In this document: positions 35,224-44,163 of the stretch, piece after piece | Numbering within the stretch: the first letter of the stretch is position 1 | Layout of the letters: every line of letters begins with the position of its first letter | Origin: Burkholderia sp. 4M9327F10 | GTDB lineage: Bacteria > Pseudomonadota > Gammaproteobacteria > Burkholderiales > Burkholderiaceae | Length of the DNA: 64,000 nucleotides | Direction of reading: 5' to 3' | Assembly: GCF_005503145.1 (NCBI RefSeq) | Contig: NZ_SCNV01000006.1 | Coordinates: 1-64,000 of the forward strand | The notes under the pieces: model-generated | Database searches by the model: none | Seen by the model: only the letters and a program-made list of their open reading frames with translations | What the model was told of the DNA's origin: nothing | Translations under genes and position numbers: made by a program

Positions 35224-35850
35224 TTATTCGGCCTCCGAAGCAAGTGCGTTCACTGCCGCGGCGGCCATCGCGCTGCCGCCGCGGCGTCCCTGCACGACCA
35301 CGTAGGGCACGCCGCGGCTGTTCGCAGCGAGCAGGGCTTTCGATTCCGCCGCACCGACAAAACCCACCGGAAAGCCGAGAATCAGCGCGGGACGCGGTGC
35401 GCCATCGTCCAGCATGTCGAGCAGATAGAAGAGGGCGGTAGGCGCATTGCCGATCACCACCACGCTGCCGGCGAGATGCGGGCGCCACAGTTCCAGCGCC
35501 GCCGCCGAGCGGGTATTGCCGAGCTCATGCGCCAGAGCGGGCACCGACGCATCGCCCAGCGTGCAGATCACCTTGTTGTCCGCTGGCAAACGCGCTCGTG
35601 TGATGCCTTCGGACACCATCCGCGCGTCGCACAGGATCGGCGCGCCGTTGGCGAGCGCCGCGCGGCCCGCCGTGCCTGCTCCGGGTGAAAAACGCAAATC
35701 GTCGATCACGTCGACCATGCCGCAGGCGTGAATCACACGCACGGCAAGCTTTTCCAGGTCGGCGGGGATGTGCGACAGGTCGGCCTCCGCGCGGATCGTC
35801 GCGAAGGACTGGCGATAGATCTCCTGACCGTCGCGGATGTAATCAAGCAT
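35224..35850 (-). CDS. cobH: Precorrin-8X methylmutase
   Basis: This 208-residue enzyme moves the C-11 methyl group to C-12, forming hydrogenobyrinate. The conserved segments MLDYIRDGQEIYRQSFATIR, VRVIHACGMVD (with the catalytic His), GNAPTALFYLLDML and GFVGAAESKALL are present. The ATG at 35850 gives the expected N-terminus and overlaps the cobG stop by eight bases; the open frame to 35901 is unlikely to be used. It is the second gene of the leftward cobG-H-I-J operon. Confidence 0.96.
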   Translation of the reverse strand: MLDYIRDGQEIYRQSFATIRAEADLSHIPADLEKLAVRVIHACGMVDVIDDLRFSPGAGTAGRAALANGAPILCDARMVSEGITRARLPADNKVICTLGDASVPALAHELGNTRSAAALELWRPHLAGSVVVIGNAPTALFYLLDMLDDGAPRPALILGFPVGFVGAAESKALLAANSRGVPYVVVQGRRGGSAMAAAAVNALASEAE

Positions 35851-37363
35851 CAATGGAACTCCGGGAACTGCGAGGGTTGCGTGCCGGCGGCGCGAGTGCA
35901 TCGGCGGCCTGTTCGATCGTCAGATGGTGCGCGACGCAATGGCCGAAACCAGGTGCGTCGGCGCGTCGATAGAGGTCGTAGCGGCCGGGTTCCACCGCCA
36001 GCAGTGTGTACGGCGCGCAGTGCGCGGCGGCGCAGGAGCGCGGGCAGCCGCTCAGGTGGACCTGCGCGATGTCAGCGGGCAAATGGGCGGCGAGGTGTAA
36101 CGCGTCGGCCTTGGTGTCCGCGTGGCTTTTCGCGCAACCGCTGGAACCGGCGCAGGCGATCAACCTGGCCATGGGGTGACTGGCCTCGCATGCCAGGCCG
36201 AGCGCGGTAAGGCGCGCGAGCACGGACGACGCGGCGGCGGCGGCGACGTCGGGGAGCAGCACGCTTTGCCACGGGGTGATGCGCAGTGTGGCGCTGCCCA
36301 GGTCGTCCGCCAGCGCGGCGAGGGCGCTGAGGGTGGCTCCATCCAGACGGCCGAGCGGCGGTTGGCCGCCCACCTGATACATCCCGGCCCCGGCCCCGGC
36401 CTTGTGCTGCGGCTGGATGCCGAAGCGCAGCGACGCGTCGGCAGCCCCGCGCCGCCAGGCAGATAGCGCCGGTGCGCGCGAGAGCGGGAAGTCGAGGTAC
36501 GTCTGAACGCGCTGCAACACCGTATCAAGGGAGTGTGCGGCGAGCAGCTGGCGCATTCGCGTCTGATCGGGTTCGGCCAGATCGAGGAATGTGTCCAATA
36601 GCGCTTTCACCAGCGCGGGGATTTGTGAGGGCATCACCGCTCCGAGCGCTGGCGTAGCGGTCGCGTTACAACGGTTCGCGGCCCCGGCCCCGGATTCGGA
36701 CTCGGACGACAGCGGCGGACACCCGGCCAGCCCGAACACAAAGCGCACACCGTCTGCATGATCCATCGCCGCGAGCCAGACATCGTGAGGATGTTCGAGC
36801 ATCGCCAGCCGTTCGCCGCCGTCCAGCAACAGCGCAAACTTCGGCGAAAGCGCGGCGAAACGCGGCTCGCTTTGCAATAGCGTGAGAATCTGTGCGCAGA
36901 GCGGCGTAGTGTCGATCAGGGCATGAGGGTCGCGGCCGGCGCTCGGGCTGATCATCAGATTGCGCACGTCGTCGGCAGCGGAAACGGCGAGCACGGCGGG
37001 CGGCTCTAATGCAGCGCACGCAGCGGAACATGCCGCAGACCCGGCTGCGCCGCTCCACGCCTGTGCCAAACCTGCCTGCGGCCCTAACCCTGCGCCGATC
37101 AGCGCCTCGATCAACGCTGCCTCATGTCCGGCACGCACGCCGCGCAGTTGCAGATTGGCCCGATTGGTCAGCTCGATCACGCCCGCCGCGTGCCGCTGCG
37201 CGGCATCCGCAATCGCACGCGCCTCACTCGCCTGCAACACACCGCCGGGCAGCTTGATGCGGCAGAGCCCGCCGTCGCGAGCCGCGACGATGCGCAGCAA
37301 GCCCGGGCAAGCCGAGGGCCGGGCGGCAACAGAGGTAACGGAGGACGATGAGGCGTGATTCAA
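35843..37363 (-). CDS. cobG: Precorrin-3B synthase (oxygen-dependent)
   Basis: This 506-residue siroheme-reductase-like Fe-S protein hydroxylates C-20 and forms the ring-A gamma-lactone of precorrin-3B, an oxygen-requiring step that marks the aerobic pathway. Nitrite/sulfite-reductase half-domains are visible, with the cluster Cys set in CAGSSGCAKSHADT (about 403 and 409) and LSGCPRSCAAAHC (about 438-447). It is the first gene of the leftward operon, and its short leader carries several small stem-loops (37379-37426). The middle region is Ala/Pro-rich and longer than the minimum for the family. Confidence 0.92.
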   Translation of the reverse strand: MNHASSSSVTSVAARPSACPGLLRIVAARDGGLCRIKLPGGVLQASEARAIADAAQRHAAGVIELTNRANLQLRGVRAGHEAALIEALIGAGLGPQAGLAQAWSGAAGSAACSAACAALEPPAVLAVSAADDVRNLMISPSAGRDPHALIDTTPLCAQILTLLQSEPRFAALSPKFALLLDGGERLAMLEHPHDVWLAAMDHADGVRFVFGLAGCPPLSSESESGAGAANRCNATATPALGAVMPSQIPALVKALLDTFLDLAEPDQTRMRQLLAAHSLDTVLQRVQTYLDFPLSRAPALSAWRRGAADASLRFGIQPQHKAGAGAGMYQVGGQPPLGRLDGATLSALAALADDLGSATLRITPWQSVLLPDVAAAAASSVLARLTALGLACEASHPMARLIACAGSSGCAKSHADTKADALHLAAHLPADIAQVHLSGCPRSCAAAHCAPYTLLAVEPGRYDLYRRADAPGFGHCVAHHLTIEQAADALAPPARNPRSSRSSIDA

Positions 37364-37378
37364 GAGAGCACCGGGTTA

Positions 37379-37426
37379 GCGTCGCGCGACGGCCCGAGCC
37401 GTGTTCCCTCTTCGGCCCCGAAGGGC
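37379..37426 (-). promoter_or_regulatory. Structured cobG leader with overlapping hairpins
   Basis: Reading towards cobG, three short perfect stems follow each other: GCCC-TTCG-GGGC (37426-37415), ACGGC-TCGG-GCCGT (37402-37389) and CGTCG-CG-CGACG (37391-37380). The second and third overlap by three bases and so cannot fully form together. The stretch between the first two reads GAAGAGGGAACACGG on this strand, like one segment of cobalamin riboswitches, but the CCGCAAC core and the B12 box are not found. It is a leader structure of uncertain function. Confidence 0.35.
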
Positions 37427-37536
37427 ACTGGCGACAGACACGGTATTATGCCTTTTTTCGAACGGCACAACGACGCTGCGGCCTTGTTTGGCGAGCCGCA
37501 GCGGCTTAATTGACGATCAAGTATGAGGAAGGGTTC

Positions 37537-38775
37537 ATGCCGGCATGGCTGACCGTGGTAGGCATCGGCGATGACGGTTTTGCCGGTCTGGGGCGTCCGG
37601 CACGCCGCGCGCTGCTCGACGCGGCGGTGATATTCGGCGGCGAGCGGCATCTGGCCATGCTGCCCGCGCGTCTCGCCGCGCGGCGCGAAGCGTGGCCGCG
37701 CCCGTTCGACGTCGCCGCCGTGCTGGCGAGGCGCGACACCCCGGTGTGCGTGCTGGCCAGCGGCGATCCGATGCTGTTCGGAGTGGGTGCGACGCTCGCA
37801 CGTCAGGTGCCCGCAGGCGAACTGCGTGTATTGCCCGCGCCGTCGTCGCTCTCGCTGGCGGCGGCACGTCTTGGCTGGCCGTTGCAGGAGGTTGCGGTGG
37901 TGTCAGCGGTGGGCCGTTCGCTCGCTACAGTGAACGCGCATCTGCACGCGGGTGCGCGGATTTTCATCCTGAGCGCCGACGGGAGCACACCGGCCGCGCT
38001 GGCGGCGCTGCTGACCTCGCGCGGTTTCGGGGCCACCCGCATGAGCGTGCTCGAGCACCTCGGCGGCGAGCGCGAACGCCGCCTCGATGGCCGCGCCGAC
38101 GCGTGGTCCGGCGCAGCGGTTGCGGCGTTGAACCTGGTCGCACTCGAATGCTGCGCGGCCGACGGCGCACCGCGTTTGCCGCTCACCCCAGGCTTACCCG
38201 ACGACGCGTTTCGCCACGACGGACAGTTGACCAAGCGCGATGTCCGCGCCATCACGCTCGCCCGTCTCGCACCGGCGCCCGGTGAACTGCTGTGGGATGT
38301 GGGCGCGGGCAGCGGTTCGATCGGCATCGAATGGATGCGCACGCATCCATCCTGCCGGGCCATCGCGATCGAGGCGCATCCCGAGCGGCAGCGGTTTATC
38401 GAACACAATCGCGACGCGCTCGGCGTGCCGGGTTTGCAACTGGTCGCGGGCAGGGCGCCTGAGGCGTTGCAGGGGCTGGCAATGCCCGATGCGGTTTTTA
38501 TCGGTGGCGGCGTCACGGTGCCGGGTGTGCTCGATGCGTGCTGGGCTCAATTGCGGCCGGGCGGCCGCCTGATCGCGAATGCTGTCACGCTGCAGGGCGA
38601 GGCCGTGCTGATGGCGTGGCGCGAGCAGCACGGCGGCACACTGACGCGAATTGCACTCGCCGAGGCGCAACCGCTGGGGGGCTTCGATACGTGGCGGCAG
38701 GCGTTGCCGATTACTCTGCTGGAGGTTGGGAAGCCGGATAGCGAATCAGATACGGCGGCGGTATCCGGCGGATAG
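37537..38775 (+). CDS. cobL: Precorrin-6Y C5,15-methyltransferase (decarboxylating), CbiE-CbiT fusion
   Basis: This 412-residue bifunctional enzyme methylates C-5 and C-15 and removes the acetate side chain at C-12. The N-terminal CbiE-type domain spans about 1-200 ([15 protein letters not shown] and [18 protein letters not shown]). The C-terminal CbiT-type Rossmann methyltransferase spans about 225-400, with the SAM loop [14 protein letters not shown] at about 250. I chose the ATG at 37537, preceded by GAGGAAGG; a TTG nine codons upstream is less likely. It is divergent from cobG and begins the rightward cobL-cobK-cobM group. Confidence 0.95.
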   Translation: MPAWLTVVGIGDDGFAGLGRPARRALLDAAVIFGGERHLAMLPARLAARREAWPRPFDVAAVLARRDTPVCVLASGDPMLFGVGATLARQVPAGELRVLPAPSSLSLAAARLGWPLQEVAVVSAVGRSLATVNAHLHAGARIFILSADGSTPAALAALLTSRGFGATRMSVLEHLGGERERRLDGRADAWSGAAVAALNLVALECCAADGAPRLPLTPGLPDDAFRHDGQLTKRDVRAITLARLAPAPGELLWDVGAGSGSIGIEWMRTHPSCRAIAIEAHPERQRFIEHNRDALGVPGLQLVAGRAPEALQGLAMPDAVFIGGGVTVPGVLDACWAQLRPGGRLIANAVTLQGEAVLMAWREQHGGTLTRIALAEAQPLGGFDTWRQALPITLLEVGKPDSESDTAAVSGG

Positions 38776-38947
38776 GACTCATCGAACGGCTCAGCGCAAG
38801 ATTGCGTGGCTGGATCGGCCATGTTTGCTATGATGATGACGCTGGTCGAACGCGTGCAAATTCGCCGTGCCTCTGGTGACGAAGGACGAAAAAATTCGCG
38901 CCTACGCTCACGTCAAGACCGTTTGGTAGTGCTGGCGGCTTTTAAGA

Positions 38948-39676
38948 ATGATGACCCGCATCCTCCTCCTCGGCGGCACCGGCGACGCTTTGCAAATCGC
39001 GCGTGCGCTCGGCCCCGAACATATCTATAGCCTCGCCGGAGTGGGCAAAGTCGCCTCCGGCCTGTCGTGCACGGTACGCGTGGGCGGTTTTGGCGGCGCG
39101 CAAGGCCTTGCCCGTTATCTCCATGACGAAGGCATCGGCCTGCTGGTCGACGCCACACATCCCTACGCCGCGCAGATCAGCGCCAACGCCTGGACCGCAA
39201 GCCGTGCCGCGAACGTGCCGTGCTGGGCGCTGCGCCGTCCCGCCTGGCAGCCGCAGCCCGGTGACGACTGGCGCATGGCCGGTAACTGGGCCGGCCTGAT
39301 GGATGCGATGAAATCATTCGCGCGGCCGCTGTTCACGCTCGGCCGCGAACCGCTCGCGCATCTCGACGAAATTCCCGCGGGACAGTACTGGACGATCCGT
39401 TGCCTCGACGCTCACCCAGACACCCCCCGGGCACGCATCCTCGGCGCACGCGGACCCTTCACGCTGGACGGCGAGCGCGAGCTTTTCACCGCGAGCCGGA
39501 CCGACGTGCTGATCAGCAAGAACAGCGGCGGCACGGCGACCGAAGCGAAGCTCGAAGTCGCCCGCGAGCGCGGCCTGCCGGTGATCATGCTGCGGCGTCC
39601 GGATTTACCCGCCGTCGAGCGTGAATTTACCCGCCCGGCGGATCTGCTCGACGCGCTGCGAAGCTTGCCGTCCTGA
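38948..39676 (+). CDS. cobK: Precorrin-6A reductase
   Basis: This 242-residue NADPH-dependent reductase converts precorrin-6A to precorrin-6B. It begins with the family nucleotide-binding motif RILLLGGTGDALQIARAL and contains VDATHPYAAQISANA and LISKNSGGTATEAKLEVARERGLPVIM, both typical of CobK/CbiJ. ATGs at 38948 and 38951 are equivalent starts. It lies about 170 bp after cobL and 64 bp before cobM on the same strand. Confidence 0.95.
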   Translation: MMTRILLLGGTGDALQIARALGPEHIYSLAGVGKVASGLSCTVRVGGFGGAQGLARYLHDEGIGLLVDATHPYAAQISANAWTASRAANVPCWALRRPAWQPQPGDDWRMAGNWAGLMDAMKSFARPLFTLGREPLAHLDEIPAGQYWTIRCLDAHPDTPRARILGARGPFTLDGERELFTASRTDVLISKNSGGTATEAKLEVARERGLPVIMLRRPDLPAVEREFTRPADLLDALRSLPS

Positions 39677-39740
39677 CCGCACAATGGATGCTGCGCGAGG
39701 CGCCACTGCGGGCATCGGACCATCGAATCACGGAGTTTGC

Positions 39741-40469
39741 ATGACAGTGTTTTTTATCGGCGCGGGGCCAGGCGACCCCGAACTCATCACGGTGAAGGGG
39801 CAGCGCCTCGTGCGCAGTTGCCCGGTGATCCTGTACGCCGGCTCGCTGGTGCCTGCGGCGGTGCTGGAAGGCCATGCCGCCGGGCAGGTCGTGAATACCG
39901 CCGAGCTCGATCTCGACCAGATCGTCGCCTTGCTCAAGGACGCGCATGACCACGGACACGACGTGGCGCGCGTGCATTCGGGCGACCCGTCCCTGTACGG
40001 TGCTATTGGCGAGCAGATTCGCCGTTTGCGTGAATTGAGGATTCCCTATGAAATTGTCCCCGGTGTCACCGCGACGGCGGCATGCGCGGCGACGCTCGGT
40101 TGCGAGCTGACGCTGCCCGACGTTTCACAGACGCTGATCCTCACGCGCTTTGCCAGCAAGACGTCCATGCCGGAAGGCGAGCAGCTAGGCGAGCTGGCGC
40201 GGCATCGCGCGACCATGGCGATTCATCTGGGGGTGCGGCATCTGGCACGCATCGTCGAGGAACTGCGCCCGCACTACGGCGACGCGTGTCCGATTGCGGT
40301 GATCTACCGGGCGAGCTGGCCGGATGAGGAAAAGGTCACGGGGACGCTGGCCGATATTGTCGGCAAGGTGCAGGGCACGCAGATCGAGCGCACCGCCCTG
40401 ATTCTGGTGGGGCGGGTGCTGGCAGCGGAGGGATTCGCAGATTCGACGCTGTACGCGAAGGGCGCCTGA
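39741..40469 (+). CDS. cobM: Precorrin-4 C11-methyltransferase
   Basis: This 242-residue SAM-dependent methyltransferase acts on C-11 of precorrin-4. It has the expected opening [20 protein letters not shown], the segment LYAGSLVPAAVLEG, VARVHSGDPSLYGAIGEQIRRL and VPGVTATAACAATLGCELTLP. The ATG at 39741 follows a CGGAG site. It is the last gene of the rightward cobalamin arm, followed by a strong stem-loop before the convergent symporter gene. Confidence 0.96.
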   Translation: MTVFFIGAGPGDPELITVKGQRLVRSCPVILYAGSLVPAAVLEGHAAGQVVNTAELDLDQIVALLKDAHDHGHDVARVHSGDPSLYGAIGEQIRRLRELRIPYEIVPGVTATAACAATLGCELTLPDVSQTLILTRFASKTSMPEGEQLGELARHRATMAIHLGVRHLARIVEELRPHYGDACPIAVIYRASWPDEEKVTGTLADIVGKVQGTQIERTALILVGRVLAAEGFADSTLYAKGA

Positions 40470-40490
40470 GCGACACCTTGCGCGAGGCGT

Positions 40491-40524
40491 TCCACGCTTG
40501 CGAACACTCAAGCGCAAGCGTGGA
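40491..40524. terminator. Perfect 12-bp stem-loop between convergent genes
   Basis: TCCACGCTTGCG (40491-40502) and CGCAAGCGTGGA (40513-40524) form a perfect 12-bp stem with a ten-base loop. It lies between the cobM stop (40469) and the symporter stop (40536), which face each other. There is no T run, so it would be a bidirectional terminator of the T-less kind or an mRNA-stabilising hairpin. Confidence 0.6.
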
Positions 40525-40535
40525 CTGTCATACAC

Positions 40536-42017
40536 TCAATGCACGTGCGTCTGCGCGTGCGACTCGCCGCTCGTGCGCGGTTGCGTGACTGCGCTGACCA
40601 CCACGAACACGACGATATTCAATGCCAGCGCAACGAAGCCGATGTTCACGTCCTTGGCGGCATCCGGCAGGAACGGGAACAACTGGCCCATGCTGAGATG
40701 CATCAGCGTGGTCGCCGCCACGACCGCCACGCCGGCCAGAATGCCGCAGAACGCCCCCTGTTTGGTCGCCCGGTTATGTGGCGCGAGACTGCATATCATG
40801 GCCGGGAATAGCTGCGTGACGAAGTTATAGCCCATCAGCAGCAGCGCGACGATGGTCTCGCCGCCGTGCAGCGTGAAGGCCACCGCTACCAGCGCCACGA
40901 CAGGCACCAGCATGCGGGCCAGGCGGGTCACGCTCGCATCGCTGGCATCGCGCTTGAGCAGGCCGCGGTACACGTCGTTGGCCAGCAGCGTCGAGGCCGT
41001 GTTGAGGATCATCGAGCCCGGCACCAGTGCGGTCAGCACGCCCGCACCGCCGATTACGCCGACGAACCACGGATCGAAGGTCTGCAGTGACAACCTGAAC
41101 AGCGACAGGTCGATATCGCCGCCTTTCAGGCCGGGCACTTTCAGCACGGCCGCGAAACCGACGAAGAACACGAACAGCAGGATCAACTGGTAGAGCGGCA
41201 AAACCATCGCGTTGCGGCGGAAAATCCGCTCGTCCTTCGCGGTGAATACCGAGCCGAACGTATGCGGCCACATGAAAAAGCCCAGCGCGGTGAGCAGCAC
41301 GGTCGACTGGAACCAGGTCACGCTCGAGCCCTTGGCGGGGAAGGTGAGAAAGCCCGGTTTGGCCGCTTCGATCGTATGGAACATGTCGCCGAGTCCACCG
41401 TAGTAGTGGATCGGCAGATAGATGCCGAGAAACAGCACCACCGCCAGAATCAGCGTGTCCTTGACGACCGAGTTCCAGGCCGAACCGCGCACGCCTGACA
41501 CGATCACATAGCAGGTGACCACCGCGGCGCCGATCCAGATTGCCGACGTTGACGGGATCGCGCCATACGATGCGGTTGCGACGATGATGCCAAGCCCCTT
41601 CAGTTGCAGCACCAGATACGGAATCAGCGCGGCCACGCCGACCAGCGCGACCAGCACGCCAAGCGCCGGGCTATCGTACTTGCGTGAAAAGAAGTGCGGC
41701 TGCGACACCAGCCGCTGGCTTTTCGCATAGCGCCAGATGGGCGGCAGCATCCAGTACGAGAGGATGTAGGCGAGCGAACCATACGCGAGGATGTAATAAA
41801 CCGGCGCACCCTTGCCGTAAGCGAAACCACTGCCGCCGAGAAAGGTAAACGTGGTGTAGATTTCGCCCGCCATCAGCAGGAACACAAAGGCGGTGCCGAA
41901 GCTGCGCCCGCCGACGGTCCATTGCTCGAGGCTCATGTCGTGGCCGCGCCGTGCGCGCAAGCCAAGCAGCAGTGCGACGACCGTCACCGCGGCGATGATA
42001 AGCAGGGCGCTGCTCAT
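40536..42017 (-). CDS. Sodium:solute symporter, monocarboxylate (MctP-like) family
   Basis: This 493-residue inner-membrane transporter has about thirteen transmembrane helices. It has SSS-family features: WTVGGRSFGTAFVFLLMAGE near the N-terminus, YILSYWMLPPIWRYAKSQRL, and the GSMILNTASTLLANDVYR segment near the Na+ site. The closest functional group I recognise is the monocarboxylate permease MctP (lactate, pyruvate, alanine), but the exact substrate cannot be read. Its start overlaps the stop of the DUF3311 gene by four bases, the usual pairing for these transporters. Confidence 0.88.
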   Translation of the reverse strand: MSSALLIIAAVTVVALLLGLRARRGHDMSLEQWTVGGRSFGTAFVFLLMAGEIYTTFTFLGGSGFAYGKGAPVYYILAYGSLAYILSYWMLPPIWRYAKSQRLVSQPHFFSRKYDSPALGVLVALVGVAALIPYLVLQLKGLGIIVATASYGAIPSTSAIWIGAAVVTCYVIVSGVRGSAWNSVVKDTLILAVVLFLGIYLPIHYYGGLGDMFHTIEAAKPGFLTFPAKGSSVTWFQSTVLLTALGFFMWPHTFGSVFTAKDERIFRRNAMVLPLYQLILLFVFFVGFAAVLKVPGLKGGDIDLSLFRLSLQTFDPWFVGVIGGAGVLTALVPGSMILNTASTLLANDVYRGLLKRDASDASVTRLARMLVPVVALVAVAFTLHGGETIVALLLMGYNFVTQLFPAMICSLAPHNRATKQGAFCGILAGVAVVAATTLMHLSMGQLFPFLPDAAKDVNIGFVALALNIVVFVVVSAVTQPRTSGESHAQTHVH

Positions 42018-42229
42018 GAGCGGGCCTCCTCGGTATCGGCGGGCGCTTGACGGTTACTCGGATCGAGCCGGTAGATGAGAGCCATGATGAGCGAGATGAG
42101 GATCACCCACAGGACGATCCAGGCAAGCACGAACGGCATGCCCAATACCAGCGGCTCGACACGATTGACAAACGGCACGCCGAGCAGAATGCCGATGAAC
42201 GGCAGCACGGCGAGGAAACGAAAGTACAT
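42014..42229 (-). CDS. DUF3311 small membrane protein
   Basis: This 71-residue protein has two predicted transmembrane helices (FLAVLPFIGILLGVPFVNRV and LVLGMPFVLAWIVLWVILIS) and a short cytosolic tail ending in basic and acidic residues. DUF3311 proteins are commonly encoded just upstream of SSS-family symporters and are thought to be accessory subunits. The gene overlaps the symporter by four bases (ATGA), so translational coupling is likely. Confidence 0.88.
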   Translation of the reverse strand: MYFRFLAVLPFIGILLGVPFVNRVEPLVLGMPFVLAWIVLWVILISLIMALIYRLDPSNRQAPADTEEARS

Positions 42230-42503
42230 GGGGGGCGACTCCTCGAACGGGTGGGTGCGTCTGGTGAAGCCTGTCTTCCGTCCCGACTTTATGCCTGATA
42301 GGTCTGTTCCGTAAAGGCCGTCAAAAAAAATGTAGGTGGCTTGAAAGCCAGCCAGGGGTTTGACCCAGGCGCGCTTCTTCGATGTTGCATTGCGTCAGCG
42401 CTTCGCTTCGTGGATAGTGTCGGACGAATGCCGCGTCACGCTATGATGCGGCATCGGGCTCCCGCCGGGAACCATCAGCCGTCGTTCGACACGGATCGCA
42501 AAC

Positions 42504-43172
42504 ATGGTGGAAAGTCTGATCTCGGACATTCTGTTTGGATTTACCGGATTGATCAGCATCATCAATCCATTCGGTATTGCCTTCGTTTTCCTTGACCGGA
42601 CTGCGTCGCTGACCACTGAAGAACGCACCGTGCTCGCCCGCAAGGTCGCCATCAATGTACTGTGCGTGCTGCTCGTGGCGTTTTTCCTCGGCACTCCGGT
42701 GCTGCACTTCTTCGGCATCTCCATGGAGGCGCTGCGCATTGGCGGTGGCCTTGCCGTGGCGGTGAGCGGCTGGAACATGCTCAACGCGCCGGACACGCCG
42801 CCCGCCGAATCTGCCGTTAAACGCGTCGATGCGGAGAACGCTACCTCGAGAGCGTTTTTCCCGCTTACCGTCCCGTTGACCACCGGCCCCGGCTCGGTTG
42901 CCACGGCCATCGCGCTCAATGCCAACCGGACCCACAAGCTCTCGGAGTTCGTGCTGTCGAGCATTGCGTCAGTCGCGATCTCGATCATTGTGGCCATCGT
43001 GGTCTATATCACCTATAGCCGCGCTGTCATTTTTGCCCGCTATCTTGGCGTCGAGGGCACCAAGGTGGCCATGCGGGTGTCGTCCTTTCTGCTGCTGTGC
43101 ATTGGCGTGCAGATCATATTGACCGGGTTTTCCGAGTTCCTGATTCCTATTGCGCAGTTGCAGCTTAAATAG
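42504..43172 (+). CDS. MarC family integral membrane protein
   Basis: This 222-residue protein has six predicted transmembrane helices and the MarC/SNARE-associated family signature. It includes the N-terminal GFTGLISIINPFGIAFVFLD and the FFPLTVPLTTGPGSVATAIAL segment in the middle. Despite the name, the family has no proven role in multiple antibiotic resistance and its substrate is unknown. It stands alone, about 270 bp from the DUF3311 gene and 100 bp from the amidotransferase gene, so it is probably monocistronic. Confidence 0.92.
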   Translation: MVESLISDILFGFTGLISIINPFGIAFVFLDRTASLTTEERTVLARKVAINVLCVLLVAFFLGTPVLHFFGISMEALRIGGGLAVAVSGWNMLNAPDTPPAESAVKRVDAENATSRAFFPLTVPLTTGPGSVATAIALNANRTHKLSEFVLSSIASVAISIIVAIVVYITYSRAVIFARYLGVEGTKVAMRVSSFLLLCIGVQIILTGFSEFLIPIAQLQLK

Positions 43173-43275
43173 CTGCGTCAGGAAAGGCTTATGCTTTGGA
43201 TTCGCCCGAGGTTCATGCTGCAGTAGGCGTCGCTGCTGCGGCTGCTGATAAAAGTACTACCTGAGGAGGTCCCTC

Positions 43276-44109
43276 ATGTGCCGCTGGCTTGCCTACACCG
43301 GAAACCCCGTTCAACTCGAAACGGTGCTGTTTCGCGCCAAACACTCGCTGATCGATCAGAGCCTGCACTCGCGCTACGGCCAAACCACCACCAATGGCGA
43401 CGGTTTCGGCATCGGCTGGTACGGCCGTCCCACGGACATTCCGTTCCGCTACCGCTGCATGCAGCCGGCCTGGAGCGACCGGAACCTGCGCGAAGCGGCC
43501 CGGGCGATCCACTCGCCGCTGTTCGTCGCCCACATCCGCGCAGCCACCGATACCCCGGCTCAGGAAACCAACTGCCACCCGTTTCGCTACGGGCGCTGGC
43601 TGTTCGTCCATAACGGCCTCGTGCGCAAATACCCGTCGGTGCGGCGCGAGCTGATGCTGGCGATCAAGCCGGAACTGTTCCCGTCAATCGAAGGCTCGAC
43701 CGATTCGGAGGTGCTGTTTTTCCTCGCGCTGACCTTCGGTCTCGAGCACACGCCGGTGACGGCGCTGGAACGGATGGTCGCCTTTGTCGAAGCCACCGGC
43801 CGCAAGAACGGCGTCGAACAGCCGCTGAACATGACCGTCTGCGCGACGGACGGCGAGCAGATCATCGCCGTGCGTTACTCCAGCGAGCACCAGTCGCGCT
43901 CGCTGTTTCATAGCACCTCGTTTCACCACCTGCACGAGCTGTATCCGCACGACCCGCGAATCGTCGCGGCGGGCGTCGATGCTTTCCTGGTCTTGTCCGA
44001 GCCGCTGGTCGATCTGCCCGGCTGGTGGGAGGAGATTCCGGAGAGCACCGTGGTGGTCGCGCGCCACGGCGAAATCGAACAGTACGCGTTCGAGCCGCAT
44101 CTGGCCTGA
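43276..44109 (+). CDS. Class II glutamine amidotransferase (YafJ-like)
   Basis: This 277-residue protein has an N-terminal-nucleophile glutaminase domain. Cys2 becomes the catalytic residue after removal of Met (MCRWLAYTGNP). Other family features are NGDGFGIGWYG, AHIRAATDTPAQETNCHPF and VHNGLVRKY. It resembles E. coli YafJ and the egtC group, which often have no attached synthase domain, so the acceptor is unknown. The start ATG follows a GAGGAG site. It is convergent with the chemoreceptor gene and shows no operon partner. Confidence 0.92.
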   Translation: MCRWLAYTGNPVQLETVLFRAKHSLIDQSLHSRYGQTTTNGDGFGIGWYGRPTDIPFRYRCMQPAWSDRNLREAARAIHSPLFVAHIRAATDTPAQETNCHPFRYGRWLFVHNGLVRKYPSVRRELMLAIKPELFPSIEGSTDSEVLFFLALTFGLEHTPVTALERMVAFVEATGRKNGVEQPLNMTVCATDGEQIIAVRYSSEHQSRSLFHSTSFHHLHELYPHDPRIVAAGVDAFLVLSEPLVDLPGWWEEIPESTVVVARHGEIEQYAFEPHLA

Positions 44110-44163
44110 AGGCACGGCGGCGCGCCCGATTGGCGAGCCCGGCTCAACTCCGCTGAAGGCGGC

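Noticed and set aside
37364..37536. Complete cobalamin riboswitch upstream of cobG or cobL
   Set aside because: Only one short segment resembles the consensus; the CCGCAAC core and B12 box are not found, so it is listed only as a structured leader.
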